Shown piece after piece: positions 27,863 to 35,410 of a stretch of DNA of 64,000 bases. The position numbers were made by a program, and so were the translations under genes. The stretch's first letter is position 1. Every line of letters begins with the position of its first letter. The stretch lies in assembly GCF_019969845.1 (NCBI RefSeq), contig NZ_JAHXYR010000001.1, positions 310,001 to 374,000 on the forward strand, read 5' to 3'. Source of the DNA: Sphingobacterium sp. GVS05A (lineage in GTDB: Bacteria; Bacteroidota; Bacteroidia; Sphingobacteriales; Sphingobacteriaceae). The notes beneath the pieces are model-generated. The model was not told where the DNA came from. It saw nothing but the letters and a program-made list of their open reading frames with translations, and made no database searches.

Positions 27863-28699
27863 ATGATGAAAATTAAGTTAATAGGAATCTGGATACTGGT
27901 ATTTTTGTTTTCGGCTTGTAACAGTAGCAGCAATAAGAATATCATTCATATCGGTATGGTTGACGGTTGGGCAGAGGGTGTCGCAATGACCTATATTGCC
28001 AAAGCCATCATGGAGGAGAAAGGTTACCATGTTGTGATACAACGTGCTACCCCAGATATGATATTGGCTTCTATGAATAATGGCGATACAGATCTGTATA
28101 TGGATGTCTGGTTGCCATTAACACATGGCGCTAAGATAGCGAAGTTCCCAAATCTACAGGAAATTGGTACCAGTTATGCTTCCGCCCGCAATGGTCTTGT
28201 TGTACCGGATTATGTATCCATTGATGATATTGGGCAATTGAAAGCGCACCAAGCGCAGTTCAATAATAGAATTATTGGGATCGAAAAGGGTGCGGGGATC
28301 ACAAGGGCTGTGGATCAGGTTATCAAAGACTATAACCTGAATTATAAACACATAAATTCTTCCACGGTAGCGATGATTACTGAGCTGCAGAATGCAATTA
28401 AAGACCATAGATGGATTGTCGTGGCGGGTTGGCAGCCCCATTGGATGTTTGCTAAGATGAAATTGAAATTTTTAAATGATCCCAAAAAAACATTGGGTAG
28501 CGCTGAAGAGATTAAAATCTTTGCACGCAGAGACTTTAGCAAGGATCAACCAGAATTGGCAAGCCTCTTTTCACAGATCCATTTTGATGATGCAACAATG
28601 GCAGATCTCTTGGCACAAATGGAAGGAACGCGAGATAAAGCAGCTACAGCCAAAAATTGGTTGACAGTGCACCGTTCTCTGTTAAAAATCTCCGAATAG
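27863..28699 (+). CDS. proX: Glycine betaine-binding lipoprotein
   Basis: 278 residues, starting at tandem ATG codons (27863 and 27866). The lipobox FSAC gives Cys19. The mature part is an OpuAC-type solute-binding domain: HIGMVDGWAEGVAMTYIAKA, GDTDLYMDVWLPLTH (tryptophan of the aromatic betaine cage), GIEKGAGITRAVDQVI and RWIVVAGWQPHWMFAK. It captures betaine, carnitine or similar quaternary amines in the periplasm for the permease. It closes the operon and a strong terminator follows. Confidence 0.93.
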   Translation: MMKIKLIGIWILVFLFSACNSSSNKNIIHIGMVDGWAEGVAMTYIAKAIMEEKGYHVVIQRATPDMILASMNNGDTDLYMDVWLPLTHGAKIAKFPNLQEIGTSYASARNGLVVPDYVSIDDIGQLKAHQAQFNNRIIGIEKGAGITRAVDQVIKDYNLNYKHINSSTVAMITELQNAIKDHRWIVVAGWQPHWMFAKMKLKFLNDPKKTLGSAEEIKIFARRDFSKDQPELASLFSQIHFDDATMADLLAQMEGTRDKAATAKNWLTVHRSLLKISE

Positions 28700-28721
28700 A
28701 CCCTAAGTTTACATGCTTTGC

Positions 28722-28758
28722 TTAACCCCATTTGAAGAGTCAAATGGGGTTAAATTTT
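28722..28758 (+). terminator. Strong rho-independent terminator after the betaine operon
   Basis: A perfect 14-bp stem (TTAACCCCATTTGA at 28722-28735 with its complement at 28740-28753) with the tetraloop AGAG, followed by ATTTTGC. The near-symmetry could let it work for both strands. Confidence 0.75.
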
Positions 28759-28794
28759 GCTTATCATCCTTTTCTACTCCTAGCAGATAGATCA

Positions 28795-29112
28795 TTAAAA
28801 TACATCAGAACTCGAAATATTAGGCTCAGATGTCGTATTTCGTACATTTTTTAAAAATATGCGGGCCAAATTGATACGTTGCTTTTGATCGGCCGAAAGT
28901 GGGTAGCATTCATCATCGACAAAAGTGTCCAGACCATTCGGAAACTCCCAGGCAAAGTCCAGTACCATGGCTTTCTCTGCTGCAAGAATTACGTCCAACT
29001 TACTAGCTAGGGGATTGCCCATTTTGATATTATTATAAATGCTATCAGGGAGCAGCTGGCTGTCTATATCCTGAATTAATGACAGCTTAGTTTCAATTTT
29101 TTTCTTTTCCAT
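28795..29112 (-). CDS. Stand-alone fragment of an ABC-exporter ATPase domain
   Basis: 105 residues that align only with the middle of an exporter-type nucleotide-binding domain: DSQLLPDSIYNNIKMGNP matches the segment after the Q-loop, LDFAWEFPNGLDTFVDDECY the helical region, and PLSADQKQRINLARIFLKN (72-90) the ABC signature (normally LSGGQ-QR). Walker A lies before the start and Walker B after the stop, and neither is present. The signature glycines are also replaced (SADQ). It starts with an ATG at 29112 and has a promoter-like box and a Fur-like palindrome upstream. It is either a decayed remnant of a siderophore exporter or a small protein retained for another purpose. Confidence 0.6.
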   Translation of the reverse strand: MEKKKIETKLSLIQDIDSQLLPDSIYNNIKMGNPLASKLDVILAAEKAMVLDFAWEFPNGLDTFVDDECYPLSADQKQRINLARIFLKNVRNTTSEPNISSSDVF

Positions 29113-29132
29113 GTGCTTATTTGTATTAGATA

Positions 29133-29151
29133 ATTAAGAATCATTCTAAAT
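29133..29151. promoter_or_regulatory. Fur-like palindromic operator
   Basis: ATTAAGAATCATTCTAAAT is a 9-1-9 inverted repeat with a single mismatch between arms, similar to the ATTTAGAATnATTCTAAAT type elements associated with iron regulation in Bacteroidetes. It lies between the divergent ABC-ATPase fragment (start 29112) and AraC gene (start 29258), next to a siderophore-interacting protein. The identity of the binding regulator is inferred. Confidence 0.5.
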
Positions 29152-29166
29152 AAATTGTAATTTAGC

Positions 29167-29174
29167 CAAAGATA
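29167..29174 (-). promoter_or_regulatory. -7 promoter box (TATCTTTG) on the minus strand
   Basis: On the minus strand the octamer reads TATCTTTG, a match to TAnnTTTG. Transcription would start near 29160 and run through the Fur-like palindrome before the ABC-fragment ATG at 29112, a classic position for repression. Confidence 0.4.
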
Positions 29175-29257
29175 ATAGGTATAGTGCCATTGTTGGGTAT
29201 GTAATGAGGAGTAAAAAGTCCGTGAAAAGGAATAGTTGAAACTTAAAGAAATATGGA

Positions 29258-30247
29258 ATGGGATTAAAACTTTATGATATTGATTCGGCTAGTTTATTGT
29301 TGGAAAGAAACTATCCACAGACTTTCTTTTCAATGGATGCCGGTATTCAAGAATGCGTCACACAGCTGGACGCTCCATTTGGCGATGGCTATTACAAAGA
29401 GATCTTTTTTGATGGAATTCATATTGGCTTTGGTCATGCAAATCTGTATGAACGGATACTGTTTCGTTTTGAAAGTGACTTTGAGACGGTTGAAATGCAT
29501 TTTGCATTAAAGGGTAGAAGTCGGGCAGCTGGGGAGACATTAGCCGCTGCCATAGATTTTGAAACTTGTCAGCACAATATCCTCTACGGCAATTCGATCT
29601 GTGGCCATATGCAATGGGAACGTGAAGAATTCCAATTATGTGAGATAAATTTGTCTCCAGATTTTTTTAAGAAATTTCTACCCGATAATTCCATCTTATT
29701 TAATGACTTCAGAAATATTATTGAAAAGGGGAAATCTGGCTTATTGACAGATATTAATAGAAGAATTACCCATGAAATGCATGCTCTTATTGATAGTATC
29801 ATAAATTGTGAACGTAAGGGTGTGTTTAAAAAAATATTTCTCGAAGCCAAGATCATGGAGTTATTGCTGCTTCAGTTGGAGCAGTTAGCCGACAACAGCA
29901 TCTCCAACACGACCCTCAGAAAGCCTGATGTTGATAAAATCTATGCGGTCCGAGAATTTTTACTGGATAATATGGATTCAAACAATACGCTTGTCAACCT
30001 GGCCCATCTGGTCGGGACAAATGAGTTTACATTAAAGAAGGGGTTTAAGGAGTTGTTTGGTACGACAGTTTTTGGTTTTTGGAATGATGCAAAAATGGAA
30101 CATGCCAAAAAGCTCATTTTAGACAAAAACATGACCATTGGTGAAGTCTCTGATGCCATTGGGTATAAAAATCAGCGTCATTTTTCAGATGCTTTTAGAC
30201 GGAAATTTGGTTTTCCACCAAGTAAATTAAAAAAGACACACAGATAG
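29258..30247 (+). CDS. AraC family transcriptional regulator
   Basis: 329 residues. The N-terminal ~210 residues are a variable sensor domain without recognised motifs. The C-terminal ~100 residues hold the two helix-turn-helix units: VNLAHLVGTNEFTLKKGFKE, then MTIGEVSDAIGYKNQRHFSD followed by the conserved RRKFGFPPSKLK tail. PchR/YbtA-like AraC regulators in iron-uptake loci have this architecture and sense siderophore. The gene is just upstream of the siderophore-interacting protein and beside a Fur-like site, supporting a role in iron acquisition control. Confidence 0.87.
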   Translation: MGLKLYDIDSASLLLERNYPQTFFSMDAGIQECVTQLDAPFGDGYYKEIFFDGIHIGFGHANLYERILFRFESDFETVEMHFALKGRSRAAGETLAAAIDFETCQHNILYGNSICGHMQWEREEFQLCEINLSPDFFKKFLPDNSILFNDFRNIIEKGKSGLLTDINRRITHEMHALIDSIINCERKGVFKKIFLEAKIMELLLLQLEQLADNSISNTTLRKPDVDKIYAVREFLLDNMDSNNTLVNLAHLVGTNEFTLKKGFKELFGTTVFGFWNDAKMEHAKKLILDKNMTIGEVSDAIGYKNQRHFSDAFRRKFGFPPSKLKKTHR

Positions 30248-30325
30248 TTTACCCGACCTACAATGCGGGCTAAAAATAGCTATTAAAAAATTGATAGATC
30301 ATTTATCCTTAAATTTTATAAAACC

Positions 30326-31150
30326 ATGGGTAGAGCTGAAGCGAAAATTATACAAGCGGAATTGACTGTTAGTCGAAAAGAATATGTGACCCCACATTAC
30401 ATCCGGATTTATCTGACAGGAGAAGCTGTCCCAGAAATCGCGGACACAACCATCGGTGTTAACAATAAGATTCTGATTCCCCCTATGGGATTGAATAAAG
30501 TCTATTTTCCGGAATTTGATTTTGAAAAAGGGCAATGGAAAACCATGGACGACAATATTCGGCCAACGGTGCGTACATATACGCATCGGGGGATAGATCT
30601 TCGACGTAACGAAATTTGGATAGATTTCGTTGCGCATGGGGATGAAGGCCCCGCATCTGCCTGGGCAATAGGATCAAAGCCGGGAGATGTATTGGGTGTC
30701 CTTATGAGAGCTGGTAAGACAGAACTATTTCCACTGACAGAGAACTATCTATTAGCGGGGGATGCAACGGCACTTCCGGTTTTAGGTGCAATATTGGAAA
30801 ATTTACCGGTATCAGCAAAAGGAACCTGTATCATCGAGGTGCATGGCCGGGAGGATGTACAAAAATTATATACAAAAGCGAATATAGAATTTATCTGGTT
30901 GCATAATGATACTCCACAGGAAGGTAGTCTGCTGGCGGATCTGGTGAAGATAAAGTCTCTTCCTCAGACGGATCGCTTTGTTTATATTGCTGCAGAGTAT
31001 TCTACCGTTCGGGAGATACGCAATTACTTGCGCAAGGATCTTGGATGGAAGAGGGAGGAACTCTATGCCTATTCTTATTGGAAAAGCGGTGTTTCAGAAG
31101 ATAAATCTGACGGTGAACGACACAACGAGAATGAGGAGGTCAATTCATAA
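30326..31150 (+). CDS. Siderophore-interacting protein (FAD-dependent ferric-siderophore reductase)
   Basis: 274 residues. The FAD-binding beta-barrel carries the R-x-Y-T motif (VRTYTHRGID) characteristic of the SIP/ViuB family, with DFVAHGDEGPASAWA following, which binds the flavin. The C-terminal part is a ferredoxin-reductase-like domain (LLAGDATALPVLGAILENLP) ending with the family mark LYAYSYWKSGVSED. It should reduce ferric siderophores in the cytoplasm to release iron. No siderophore receptor is in the window. It is 78 bp after the AraC gene on the same strand. Confidence 0.9.
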   Translation: MGRAEAKIIQAELTVSRKEYVTPHYIRIYLTGEAVPEIADTTIGVNNKILIPPMGLNKVYFPEFDFEKGQWKTMDDNIRPTVRTYTHRGIDLRRNEIWIDFVAHGDEGPASAWAIGSKPGDVLGVLMRAGKTELFPLTENYLLAGDATALPVLGAILENLPVSAKGTCIIEVHGREDVQKLYTKANIEFIWLHNDTPQEGSLLADLVKIKSLPQTDRFVYIAAEYSTVREIRNYLRKDLGWKREELYAYSYWKSGVSEDKSDGERHNENEEVNS

Positions 31151-31372
31151 ATAAGACAAACCACGAGACCACTGCTATCGCCTCATTGCTTTATATGATC
31201 TAGTTTTTTCAATTTTTTACTTCTGTTTATCATGAGATAAAGGTGAAAAGAATCATTTTTTTGACGTATCTATTGTAACCTCCGAGTATATCTTAGGCAA
31301 GAGATTTGTGTCTGTAGGATCAAAACAGTATTTTTATGGTTTGGCGATGAGCGATAACGGGAAAGATACATT

Positions 31373-32098
31373 ATGATGCATATGGAGGAGCAAAAAATTA
31401 TTCTGGTTGAAGATGAGCAAGACGTTGCGGATTTGATCATACAGGGATTGGGCGAAGAAGGTTATAAAGTCATTCATCTGGGGCGTGCCGAAGGGCTTGA
31501 GCCACTATTAGCCAAACAAGATGTAGCACTTGTTCTTTTGGATATTCTTTTGCCTGGCACCAATGGACTTGATATTTGCAAACAGATTAGGCATTGGGGC
31601 TATACCGATCTGCCTGTTATGATGCTTACGGCACTCGGAACCCCTGAAAACGTTGTCCTTGGTCTTGATAATGGCGCTGATGACTATCTTTCTAAACCAT
31701 TTAAGTTAATCGAACTTAAAGCCCGAATACGTTCATTGATCCGTAGACAGCAATCCATTGTTCAGGCGACCCAACGCGAAGCACAGCCTCCAAAAGATAC
31801 ATTCAGTTATGGATTTCTAACGATTGATGATTATAAGAAAGTTGCCTATTGTGAAGGTCAAGAACTTAACCTGACCAGTACAGAGTATCGTTTACTTTTA
31901 TTATTTATCCAAAACCCCAAGAAAGTATTTGAGCGCAGTGAGTTGTTGGATAAAATATGGGGAATTAATTTTGATATCGGATCAAATGTCGTTGATGTAT
32001 ATGTTAATTACCTGCGAAAGAAGATTGAGAAGGTAACGAGCAAGAAGGCCATTCATACCGTTATCGGAATGGGCTATGTGTTAAAAGTCGAAGACTGA
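31373..32098 (+). CDS. OmpR/PhoB-type response regulator
   Basis: 241 residues. The receiver domain has the acidic pocket (IILVEDEQD), phosphoacceptor D57 in LVLLDILLPG, and the conserved lysine in DDYLSKPF. The C-terminal winged helix is typical: LNLTSTEYRLLLLFIQNPKK, SELLDKIWGINFDIGSNVVD, VYVNYLRKKIE, IHTVIGMGYVL. The start could be any of three closely spaced ATGs (31373, 31376, 31382). The cognate kinase starts 28 bp downstream. Two 11-bp-period TTTTAAT repeat pairs downstream of the kinase gene fit the binding pattern of this regulator class. Confidence 0.93.
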   Translation: MMHMEEQKIILVEDEQDVADLIIQGLGEEGYKVIHLGRAEGLEPLLAKQDVALVLLDILLPGTNGLDICKQIRHWGYTDLPVMMLTALGTPENVVLGLDNGADDYLSKPFKLIELKARIRSLIRRQQSIVQATQREAQPPKDTFSYGFLTIDDYKKVAYCEGQELNLTSTEYRLLLLFIQNPKKVFERSELLDKIWGINFDIGSNVVDVYVNYLRKKIEKVTSKKAIHTVIGMGYVLKVED

Positions 32099-32126
32099 AT
32101 AGATTAAGAATACTGAATAGGTTAAA

Positions 32127-33485
32127 ATGAATAATTACAATAGGAAACTCATCTACCTCATAGCAATATTAGTCATATATGTCAGCTGTTTCGTTGGCTT
32201 TATCTTTTACTCTATCACAAACTTTGCTTTCACCGATTTTTATAAGCGTCTGGATCTGCGAAGAAATATTGCAGCAGAAAAGTTCCTCAATAGTAAATCC
32301 GCTTCGCAAACAGATCAATGGAGCCTGGACTTTATAGAAAGTCTGAACAATCAGCATGAATTTTTGGTTGAATTTGATAAGAATGGAAAAATTGTTCAAA
32401 GCCAGGGATTCTATTCTGAATTGTGGGATAAAATCAACAAGACCGGAACATCAAATTTTAAAGCAGGGCATCAATTCTATTCGACAAAGTACTTTTCAAA
32501 AAACAATAAGCATTATATCGTCGGTGCATCAGCGGAAAATTACTTCTATACGCATCACCTGGCCTATCTGCGTAATCTACTTATTATTAGTCTGATTTTG
32601 GGTATTCTTTTTATTTTGGTGGTTTCTGTCTTCATGAAACGTTCATTTCTAAAACCTATCCTGACCATGATGAAGGAAGTCCAACAGATTGGCTCTGAAA
32701 ATCTGGACAAGCGCCTGGATGAAGAAAAATATAAAGGGGAACTCCATGATCTTGCGTTTACATTTAACAGCATGCTGACACGTTTGGAAACCTCTTTTGA
32801 AACCCAGAAAAATTTTATCAGCAATGCTTCACACGAATTGAATACACCCCTGACCTCGATTATAGGGCAGGCTGACTTAGCGCTGTCCAAAGAAAGAACA
32901 GTAGAAGAATACCAACGCACCTTATGTAAAATTATTGAATCTGCGGAGCATTTAGAAAAGAAAACCAAGGCGCTTTTGATGTTGGCACGAACTGGTTTTG
33001 TGAGCAATTCGACAACATTTAATCCTGTTCGTATAGACCAGATTGTTATGGATGCTGAACTGACCGTTAAAGCTATTAATGATAAATTTAAAATTACAAC
33101 AGATTTTAGCTTGCTACCCGATGACAGTATGCGACTCAAAGTCAATGGAAATGCCATTTTACTCCAGCTAGCATTATCCAATATCATTAGCAATGCCTGT
33201 AAGTACTCTTCCAATAGGACTGCTTATATCGCCTTGGGCGCATTAAACAATAAAGTGTTTATCCTGATAAAAGATAAAGGTATCGGGATCCCGTCAAAAG
33301 AATTGGGATATATTTATGATCCTTATTTTCGAGCATCCAATACCAATGGAATAGATGGATACGGCATTGGCCTGCCCTTAGCAAGAAATATAATAAAGCT
33401 CCACGGTGGGACATTAAAGGTCAATTCCGTCGTTGGGGAAGGCACGACTGTAGAGATTGAATTGCCAACTTACATTCGGTTTTAA
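32127..33485 (+). CDS. HAMP-containing sensor histidine kinase
   Basis: 452 residues. Two membrane helices (~8-30 and ~150-172) bracket a periplasmic sensor of ~115 residues, followed by a HAMP linker (SFLKPILTMMKEVQQIGSEN). The dimerisation domain has the H-box ISNASHELNTPLTSI with H236. The ATPase domain has an N-box (LSNIISNACKYS), a G1-box (IKDKGIGIP), and a G2-box (GIDGYGIGLPLARNI). It presumably phosphorylates the response regulator encoded 28 bp upstream. The signal is unknown. Confidence 0.93.
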   Translation: MNNYNRKLIYLIAILVIYVSCFVGFIFYSITNFAFTDFYKRLDLRRNIAAEKFLNSKSASQTDQWSLDFIESLNNQHEFLVEFDKNGKIVQSQGFYSELWDKINKTGTSNFKAGHQFYSTKYFSKNNKHYIVGASAENYFYTHHLAYLRNLLIISLILGILFILVVSVFMKRSFLKPILTMMKEVQQIGSENLDKRLDEEKYKGELHDLAFTFNSMLTRLETSFETQKNFISNASHELNTPLTSIIGQADLALSKERTVEEYQRTLCKIIESAEHLEKKTKALLMLARTGFVSNSTTFNPVRIDQIVMDAELTVKAINDKFKITTDFSLLPDDSMRLKVNGNAILLQLALSNIISNACKYSSNRTAYIALGALNNKVFILIKDKGIGIPSKELGYIYDPYFRASNTNGIDGYGIGLPLARNIIKLHGGTLKVNSVVGEGTTVEIELPTYIRF

Positions 33486-33526
33486 TCCCATTTTAATTTC
33501 CTTATTATTTTTAATCTGATTTTAAT
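33480..33526 (+). repeat. Two pairs of TTTTAAT direct repeats with 11-bp period
   Basis: Identical heptamers TTTTAAT occur at 33480, 33491, 33509 and 33520. Within each pair the spacing is 7-4-7 bp, as in PhoB/OmpR-family binding sites. The array lies between the kinase gene and the 33615 operon, so it is a likely operator for the neighbouring response regulator. Confidence 0.6.
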
Positions 33527-33589
33527 AAGTCTTTTAAAATTCTAATGAAAAGCTAATTCTAGCTTCATTCCGTTGCCATGTGCTCCCAT

Positions 33590-33597
33590 TAACTTTG
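33590..33597 (+). promoter_or_regulatory. -7 promoter box (TAACTTTG) of the 33615-35353 operon
   Basis: The octamer TAACTTTG fits TAnnTTTG and would start transcription near 33604, just before the ATG at 33615. The nearest upstream TTG is too close (14 bp) for a normal -33, consistent with dependence on an activator bound at the upstream repeats. Confidence 0.5.
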
Positions 33598-33614
33598 TTA
33601 AAAAATAATTGGGT

Positions 33615-34133
33615 ATGGCAAAAGCGACACGAATATTGATTCCAAGTGATTTTACAATCGATTCACTTTTTTTTGTAATCCATAGTATTGAGCAGTCGAA
33701 GGCTGAGCAGCTTGATGTTATTTTGGTTTACGGAAATAAAAGTAGCACCTCAATCAGCGAACTATTGGGAATCACACTAGAGGATCAACTCCACGACCTT
33801 CAGTCAGAGGATTTTTTGAAAGCTTGCCAAATGATTTGCCACCGATACGAAAATCGTAAACTGAATATCTATGCAGATATTATCGGTACCGATAATCCCA
33901 ATTATTTACATCATTATCTGAGTGGAGCTAGAATTGACGAGGTCAAGATTCCAACAGATTATCAATTTGAAAAAAGAACAAGACATTTCTTTGATGTTGG
34001 ACAGGCTTTGTTGGACCTCAACGAAAGTAAGCGTAGGCATGTAGCCATTGTTGAAAAACCGGCAACGCACAAAACAGGAGGAAATGTCTTAGCGGATTTA
34101 TTTTTTAACAAACAATGGGATGTTAACTATTAA
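33615..34133 (+). CDS. Small cytoplasmic protein, possibly universal-stress-protein-like
   Basis: About 172 residues from the ATG at 33615; an in-frame TTG two codons earlier is less likely. The N-terminus (ATRILIPSDFTIDSLFFVIH) resembles the first beta-alpha unit of UspA-type proteins, including the Asp that follows the first strand, and ILVYGNKS could be the second strand. The ATP-binding G-x2-G-x9-G(S/T) motif is not seen. The C-terminal part has no family I recognise. Its last 14 bp overlap the next gene, suggesting translational coupling. Confidence 0.6.
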   Translation: MAKATRILIPSDFTIDSLFFVIHSIEQSKAEQLDVILVYGNKSSTSISELLGITLEDQLHDLQSEDFLKACQMICHRYENRKLNIYADIIGTDNPNYLHHYLSGARIDEVKIPTDYQFEKRTRHFFDVGQALLDLNESKRRHVAIVEKPATHKTGGNVLADLFFNKQWDVNY

Positions 34134-34620
34134 AAGAAAAATACTTGCAAGATTCAACTTTGTCTTTTTGGCATTGTTGCTTTTTGGGGCATCAGCGATG
34201 GTCATGCTTTATGAAAACCCTGAACGACTTTTAGAAGGAGAGTGGGAAGAACAGGGCTGGTACTTTGAAAAGGTGGAGAAATCGCCAACCTTCAAAAAGC
34301 AGGCGATTATCCATGAAGGGATCAAAGATGCCGCCATCGCTCATTTGCCGCCATTACAGGATGGCCTATGGCATTTTGAAAAAATGGGCCAAAAGAATTT
34401 TGTGGCCCACCACAAGGATAAGCAGTATAACTGGTTTTTGAAAGGAAGGGGACATATCCTTGAGCTACGAAAAAATAACGAACTCGTGGAAAGTTTTGTC
34501 ATACAGAAACTGAACAAAAATCAGCTGGTCCTGCATCTCAATCTGGATATGCAGACCAAGGGAATAGCACGTATCGTGCTGAAAAAAGGAGGAAAGGAAA
34601 AATATGCTAAGAAAATATAG
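34120..34620 (+). CDS. Membrane-anchored small protein, unknown function
   Basis: 166 residues. An N-terminal hydrophobic helix (FNFVFLALLLFGASAMVML) follows a basic start (MLTIKRKILARF), giving a signal anchor. The rest is a compact beta-rich domain with repeated motifs such as GEWEEQGWYFEKVEK and GLWHFEKMGQKNF that look like a lipocalin-like or heat-shock-associated fold. It overlaps the preceding gene by 14 bp and the following gene by 17 bp. I do not recognise the family. Confidence 0.6.
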   Translation: MLTIKRKILARFNFVFLALLLFGASAMVMLYENPERLLEGEWEEQGWYFEKVEKSPTFKKQAIIHEGIKDAAIAHLPPLQDGLWHFEKMGQKNFVAHHKDKQYNWFLKGRGHILELRKNNELVESFVIQKLNKNQLVLHLNLDMQTKGIARIVLKKGGKEKYAKKI

Positions 34621-35353
34621 CAATCATAGGACAATTCAAGATAATATAAAACTGGGAGGACTAACTGCATTTTCTGCCGGTATGGTCAACGTCGCTTCAG
34701 TTATTGTATTTTTTTCCTTTACATCTAATGTAACAGGATATTATGCCGTTTTTGCACAGGAGATTGCGAAAGGAAATTGGTATCAAGGTGCTGTCGTTTT
34801 GTTTTGGATACTGTTGTTTTTAATTGGAAGCATGTTTTCCAATCTGATTATCATCCATGGTAAGGGAAAGTTTAGCGCATACTTGACTCATTCGATACCC
34901 TTGGTGCTGGAGATATTAAGTATTTTGTTTGTCGGGATATATCTCGATGTTTTCTACGAAGATTCACTTAAGGAAACCGAAATATTGGTTGGAGCCTTGT
35001 TATTTGCGATGGGCCTGCAAAATGGACTTACTGCGAGTATATCCAATTCTGTTGTGAAAACAACACATTTGACCGGATTAACAACCGATCTAGCGATACT
35101 AATATCCATGTTCACCAAAGAAGCCAATAGAAGCAATAAAGATTTGGTGGATAAGTTTCATCTGTTACTGACCATTGTCACAAGTTATGTAATGGGAGGA
35201 CTACTCAGTGGAATCTCTTTTAATTACTTGTCTAATAAAACATTTTATGTGGTTTGTTTTGTTTTGCTTATCATAGGTTTATATGATCATTATAAACTAT
35301 ATCTGCTTAAAAAACAATTTGTAAAACGTCATCGCGAGGAATTGGTTGCCTAA
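34604..35353 (+). CDS. DUF1275 (YoaK-like) integral membrane protein
   Basis: 249 residues with six or seven membrane segments. Typical family features are GGLTAFSAGMVNVASV in the first segment, FTSNVTGYYAVFAQEIAKG, and the ALLFAMGLQNGLTASISNSV plus KTTHLTGLTTDLAI sequences. The family is widespread but its transport function is unproven. It is the last gene of a three-gene overlapping operon controlled, by position, by the upstream two-component system. A bidirectional terminator follows. Confidence 0.85.
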   Translation: MLRKYSNHRTIQDNIKLGGLTAFSAGMVNVASVIVFFSFTSNVTGYYAVFAQEIAKGNWYQGAVVLFWILLFLIGSMFSNLIIIHGKGKFSAYLTHSIPLVLEILSILFVGIYLDVFYEDSLKETEILVGALLFAMGLQNGLTASISNSVVKTTHLTGLTTDLAILISMFTKEANRSNKDLVDKFHLLLTIVTSYVMGGLLSGISFNYLSNKTFYVVCFVLLIIGLYDHYKLYLLKKQFVKRHREELVA

Positions 35354-35372
35354 ATCTCTTGACGATAATTAT

Positions 35373-35410
35373 ATAAGCCCCACCATACAGCAGCGTATGG
35401 TGGGGCTTAT
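35373..35410. terminator. Bidirectional terminator between convergent genes
   Basis: A perfect 15-bp stem (ATAAGCCCCACCATA at 35373-35387 with TATGGTGGGGCTTAT at 35396-35410) has the loop CAGCAGCG. It sits exactly between the stop of the DUF1275 gene and the stop of the convergent regulator gene. Confidence 0.8.

Noticed and set aside
32564..33214. 216-residue open frame antisense to the histidine kinase
   Set aside because: It is a shadow of the strongly supported kinase; serine/isoleucine-rich composition and no domain.
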